From Augochlora pura (lineage: Eukaryota > Arthropoda > Insecta > Hymenoptera > Halictidae): a DNA stretch of 64,000 bases. Both the position numbers and the translations under genes were made by a program. The notes under the pieces were generated by a model. It saw only the letters and a program-made list of their open reading frames with translations, did not search any database and was not told the origin of the DNA. Positions 59,561 through 64,000 of this stretch are shown piece after piece (positions within the stretch are counted from its first letter, which is position 1; each line of letters begins with the position of its first letter). Location: positions 6,014,001-6,078,000 of the forward strand of contig NC_135774.1 in the NCBI RefSeq assembly GCF_028453695.1, written 5' to 3'.

Positions 59561-60660
59561 GTACTTCACAATTGAAGAAATTAATAAAATTGAATAAATA
59601 TTCTAATTACCACGAACATTTAAATCTGAGCGTTTCGAAAGTAGTATATTTTGCCCGATAGAATATATTTCACTTCCTTCGAGATATCCTGCTCATCTGT
59701 TCTAAATTATGTTCACTCTCTTTATATTGTAAAGCACAAACTTTCCTAATAAGAAGCCATATATTGGTGAAGTCATTCATAACAATGATAGATATAAAAA
59801 AAGTAACACCAATCGGCACATGACAAATTGAAGAAAACATCCTACATTCGACAATATTCGGTAACTTTTAAACCGCAACAGTATCAGAGTTTTAACAAAC
59901 ATTAATGTTCCCTATAAACCTTCCTTTAAATAGCAGTAAAAATATCGTGTCCCTATATAAACTAATGTCGAAGTTATAATTATGTAAAAACCACCGCATC
60001 GCGCTTCGCTCCCGGGTGTCTTTAAAGCATCGCGCATATAAAATATAAAAAGCAAATATAAAATACTAGAAATTAAAAAATAATTCTACACAATGACATT
60101 TAAATAATTTCATTAAAAATTGGAAATATCAAAATAATTTACTGAAATTTATTATTCAACAATCGCAAGAAACATTTAATTATCAGTAGCTAAAAGTATT
60201 TTCTATTATTATAAAATTATCATTATTATTGTTATTATTTTTATTATTATTATTATTATTATTATATAATATTGTTGTAATTACACAAAAGAGTTTTCTA
60301 TTACTTTTCAACTATTTTTAAGGATAATTTCATTGCAATATCTGTAGTGGTTGAAAAAGTTCCAAAAACTTGTCACTGAATTCTGAAAACCGAGAACTGT
60401 ACGGCGTTTTCACCCCCATGGTTGGTTCCAGTCGGTCTCCCACAGTCGACATGGTATTCCGTTTTTCTTCGGAACTTTTAAACAGTCACGCAGCGCGAGG
60501 AGCGATGAAATATTCAGTCGCACACGGCCGGCTTCCGGCGGACCTCGTTAAGAATAGAATCTTTATTTCCATAAAATGCATAAGGGTCGACCGTTCAACT
60601 TCACCGTGACGCATTCTTCCCGCGGCAAAAAGTTTTAGCACACGAGAAAAACCGAGAGCG

Positions 60661-60701
<41 letters not shown>

Positions 60702-61045
60702 AGAAGAGAGAAGAGAGAAGAGAGAGCAGAAGCTTCTCTGCTATTCGAAAACAAACTCCTCCTCGCTGACGGTTCTTGACTTTTTAAAATCCCGAAGTCA
60801 GCTCGAGATTTAATTCCGCCCGGCTCCCGTCGACCTGCGGGAACGTGGCCGCCATCAAATATGAAATTCGAGGAATATTCGAGAGGCAATTTGCTCAAAA
60901 GACGAATGAAATATTCGGGGTCCTCCGGTTTTGTTTCCGAAACGACACCACCGAGAAGATCAACTGCGGAGAGACGCGTCTTTTTTTATCGCAGCCGACT
61001 ACATTTCAATGAATTTCTATCTATAATACCTTCTTATTAACTTTT
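59560..61045. other. AT-rich DNA, ATT microsatellite, unique island and GA run
   Basis: (ATT)n at about 60225-60265; 60370-60630 unique; (GA)n with gaagaga at 60664-60726; 60730-61030 unique. No gene. Confidence 0.45.
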
Positions 61046-61049
61046 ATTT

Positions 61050-61275
61050 ATTTATTAATATTCGATATTCAGTATTCGATATTCGTTGTTTAATATTCGA
61101 TATTCTGTATTCCGTATACCAAATTTAATATTTAGTATTTAACATTCAGTATTCGATATTTAATATTCGATATTCAATATTCAGTACTCTATATACAATA
61201 TTTTGAATAGCTCGCAATACAAATATTCAATAGCAACATTCGTAATATACCACAATATTCAATATTCACCCACAA
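61050..61275. repeat. GAATATT minisatellite
   Basis: ttcgatattcagtattcgat orientation. Confidence 0.65.
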
Positions 61276-61940
61276 CACCAAGTACACAAAAAAAAGTAAA
61301 TAAAAACTAAATCTAAAATTCCAAAACCTAACGAAAAAACTACCACACCAATACCAAATATATCAACGAAACAATTCATCCCAAAGAACGCCTATCTCCC
61401 GTCAAAAAATGCTATCATCCCCGCACCGTTCAACCCAACAGCCGGCAACGTCTTCATCCCTAAAAGCGAACACAGGAAACGGTTTTCCTCCAAGCTCCTC
61501 TAATTCTGCAGGCCTTTGTTGCAGCGACGAATCAATCATCGCGGGACAACCTATTGACAAAGTGCAGCATTTTTCTATCTAATATCGAGCTTCCAGCGAA
61601 CCGACTCCCCCGCGCGCTGAATTTATCAGGTTCTTTCTGCTGAAAGGAACGCACTGTTTCCATTTCCGGGAACACGGAGCCAGTCTCTCCCTTTCGACCG
61701 CCCCCCCCCCTTCCCTCGCCAACCCCTCCTCCACGAATCCAGGTATCTCTTCTACTGGGCCTTTGTGTAGGTATCAGGGCCGGTCGTTCGATTTTCCTCT
61801 GGTTTTCGCTTTTCTCGTGATCGCTAGTTGCCGATCAGATCAGACCAGAGCGCGCGCGCGCGCGAGCGAGCGAGAATGTTCGATTCCGAGGCGGAATTTT
61901 TCATTGTTCAACCGAAACGAGATGAGAGATCAGACGAGAG
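61275..61940. other. Unique island
   Basis: C run near 61702 and (CG)n at about 61851-61863. No coding call. Confidence 0.4.
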
Positions 61941-61944
61941 GAGA

Positions 61945-62570
61945 TGAATATTGAAGATCGAATACTCAATATTGAATATTGAGTATTCAGTATTAAACAT
62001 GGAAGACTCAAAGTTTAATATTCAACATTGAATATTGTGTGTTGAGTACTGAATATTGAAGATTTAATATTCAATATTGAAGACACAGTATAGGATATTG
62101 TATATTGAAGAATAAATATTGCATATTGAAGATCGAATACTCAATATTGAATGCAGCATAAAAAGCTGGAGTCCCAAGATTTAATGTTCAATATTAAAGA
62201 TTCAATATTGAATATTAAGAATGGCAAATTGAGTATTGAACACTGTATATTGAACATCGAATATTGAATACTGAAAATTGAGTGTTAAGTATTGAAGACT
62301 GAAGATTTAATATTCAATATTGCAGATTGAGTATTGGATATTGAATATTTAAAACTAAATATTGAATAATGAATATTAAAGATCGAGTACTCAATATTGA
62401 AGATAAAATACTGGATATTGATATTAAATATTAAGAATTCAGTATAATACACGGAAAACTCAAGATTTAGTAACCATTATATTGAATATTGAACATTAAA
62501 TATTGAACATTGAACATTGAACAATGAATATTGAATAGTGAGTGTTCAATATCAAAGGCCAAAAATTTAG
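61945..62570. repeat. GAATATT minisatellite
   Basis: Dense array with atattgaagatcgaatactca higher-order units repeated near 61950, 62125 and 62370. Confidence 0.8.
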
Positions 62571-62574
62571 TACG

Positions 62575-63163
62575 GGTTTATCGTGCTGGATTTATGTGCT
62601 CGATTTTTAAGTAATCTTCGAGCTCGCTCTACTCTCCGGACCCCCATGGGACGTTCTTTCCTGCGGCCTCGTTGATTCCGTTCGAGCACTCGAGATAGCA
62701 CCGCTTTAAAACGGATGTTTATTGTAACCGATGGCCGTTAGTTTCACGGCGCAGGTGTTGCTGCTTATCGGCACCAACGAAAGCGGCAAACTGCTCCGGG
62801 ATGAATATTTCAAGGATATTTACGGCCGCGCGTAATTCGGTCCTCGTTTGCCGTTTCAATTACCATAGGATAGCGACTCGAGCCGACGATCTTTTCCTTG
62901 CGATTCCTACCCTCTCGACAATGTCGATTGCGCTCGAGTTAATCGCGACGAGCCCCCGCAACGTGTCTGCTTCAGACTGAGAGACAATCTTTTACAGCTG
63001 ATTACATTGTTTCCGGTCTTTTTATATTCTTAATCAGTCGAAACAAAATAAAACTGTCGCGTAGGTAGAGCTGGTGCGTCGTGATAATGTATATTTAATG
63101 GAAATTAGTAAATGTACAATGTACGAACGTGAAATACGGTCTCTTTTCGTTTAGAATATTCTC

Positions 63164-63202
<39 letters not shown>

Positions 63203-64000
63203 GTGTGCGCGCGAATGTAACGCGTTTTAATGTTGTTAAACCATGCAATTATGTTGCAATTCACTCGTCCGAGCGGGAAATTCTCGTTCGCCTTCGCGTA
63301 CAAGTGGCGTTCTATTAAATATGTTAATTAGACCGTGTTTGTACACGGCGGTCATTGTGCCATCGAAATGAGTAGGCTTGACCCAATTGAAATAATCGAG
63401 CTAATTAATAAACTCGGCTAATTAGGCTCTGTGTTTTATGCGAGCGTATCCCCTTGTTAGCGAATTTCTATACGATTCGGGATTATTGCGACGTAGTAAA
63501 CAGTAGTAATGGAATAAATAATAATGTATATGTGAATAATAATAATGGAATAAAAAAATAGTAAGTAGTAATAATGGAATAGTAAATAGTAACTGGTAAC
63601 AATTATTATAATAGTAAATAGATAAATAGTAAAACTTATTGGTACGTTGTATTTTTGTATTTCGATAAGTCGTCGACGGTTGAATTGTTGGAATTTGGTA
63701 AAAGCGTAACGTACAACAATGAGCCAAGGCTCAATTTAAAGCTCGAAGCTTCTACTTACGCCCTGCATTGTACGCTTACAGTAACATGTAGAAAACTGGA
63801 GACATGACCTTTCTGGAAAATGTTGCGGATTGAAAATGTTGTGGATTGTAACGTCTGTAAATTGTTAGGAAAATTTTTTCAATAATCAATTCTGGGATAG
63901 ATTCCATCGCTAAAAACCCCTTTTGATGACCCATTGAACTTTGATGTACGATTTTATTTAGTTGCTCTGTTGAGCTTTGAGTGAAAGGTGTATCTCGTAT
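62575..64000. other. Unique intron DNA at the right edge
   Basis: 62580-63160 CpG-rich unique; (TC)n at 63161-63202; 63210-63420 unique; 63420-63620 tagtaataatgg repeats; the rest unique. No sema exon seen on the minus strand. Confidence 0.45.

Larger units (their letters stand above)
5715..64000 (-). other. Giant plexin intron (upstream exon not in window)
   Basis: No open frame on the minus strand beyond 5714 resembles a sema domain, although the next coding exon must encode one. The region is repeats plus non-coding islands. Two recursive-splice-like sites sit on this strand at 23463 and 40594, as expected of a very long intron. The intron is therefore at least 58.3 kb. A very short sema exon could have been missed. 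Confidence 0.7.

Noticed and set aside
1..64000. tRNA, rRNA or CRISPR features
   Set aside because: No tRNA B-box with a cloverleaf, no rRNA similarity, and no regular repeat-spacer array were seen. The minisatellites have no unique spacers.

Overview
The window looks like insect nuclear DNA, most probably from an aculeate hymenopteran such as a bee. That guess rests on the encoded plexin, AT-rich introns with CpG-rich unique islands, mariner and TTAA-flanked (piggyBac-type) elements, and abundant GA/TC microsatellites. No species can be named from the sequence alone. Three 100-base N runs show that this is a draft assembly.

Only one host gene is well supported: three consecutive exons of a plexin A-type semaphorin receptor on the minus strand (5714-4983, 3576-3451, 2371-1910). 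They encode the end of the sema propeller, PSI 1, an IPT-like stretch, PSI 2, PSI 3 and the start of the next IPT domain. All splice sites are canonical and all junctions are phase 0. The gene continues beyond base 1 (3' side). No sema-domain exon is visible upstream, so positions 5715 to 64000 read as one giant intron of more than 58 kb. Two sites on the coding strand, near 23463 and 40594, combine a strong 3' splice site directly with a 5' splice site. That is the signature of recursive (ratchet) splicing, and they cut the intron into pieces of about 17.7, 17.1 and more than 23.4 kb.

The intron is a mosaic. Degenerate minisatellites built on GAATATT/AATATTC recur from end to end, and a second set built on GACGTC occurs in about nine blocks. 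Inserted among them are ten TTAA-flanked elements plus single ends. Many carry one palindrome about 14-17 bp inside one end only. One longer member (41578-42563) retains a piggyBac transposase N-terminus. Five solo LTR-like elements have TG...CA ends and matching 4-5 bp target duplications. There is also a decayed mariner and a 559 bp mariner-type foldback element inside a short plexin intron. Purine-rich GA tracts flank all three assembly gaps. Between repeats lie unique CpG-rich islands without recognisable coding sequence, which could include regulatory elements. No tRNA, rRNA or CRISPR array was recognised.

Boundaries of minisatellite blocks and islands were judged by eye and are approximate. 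Exon ends, LTR ends, element ends and gap coordinates were counted base by base.
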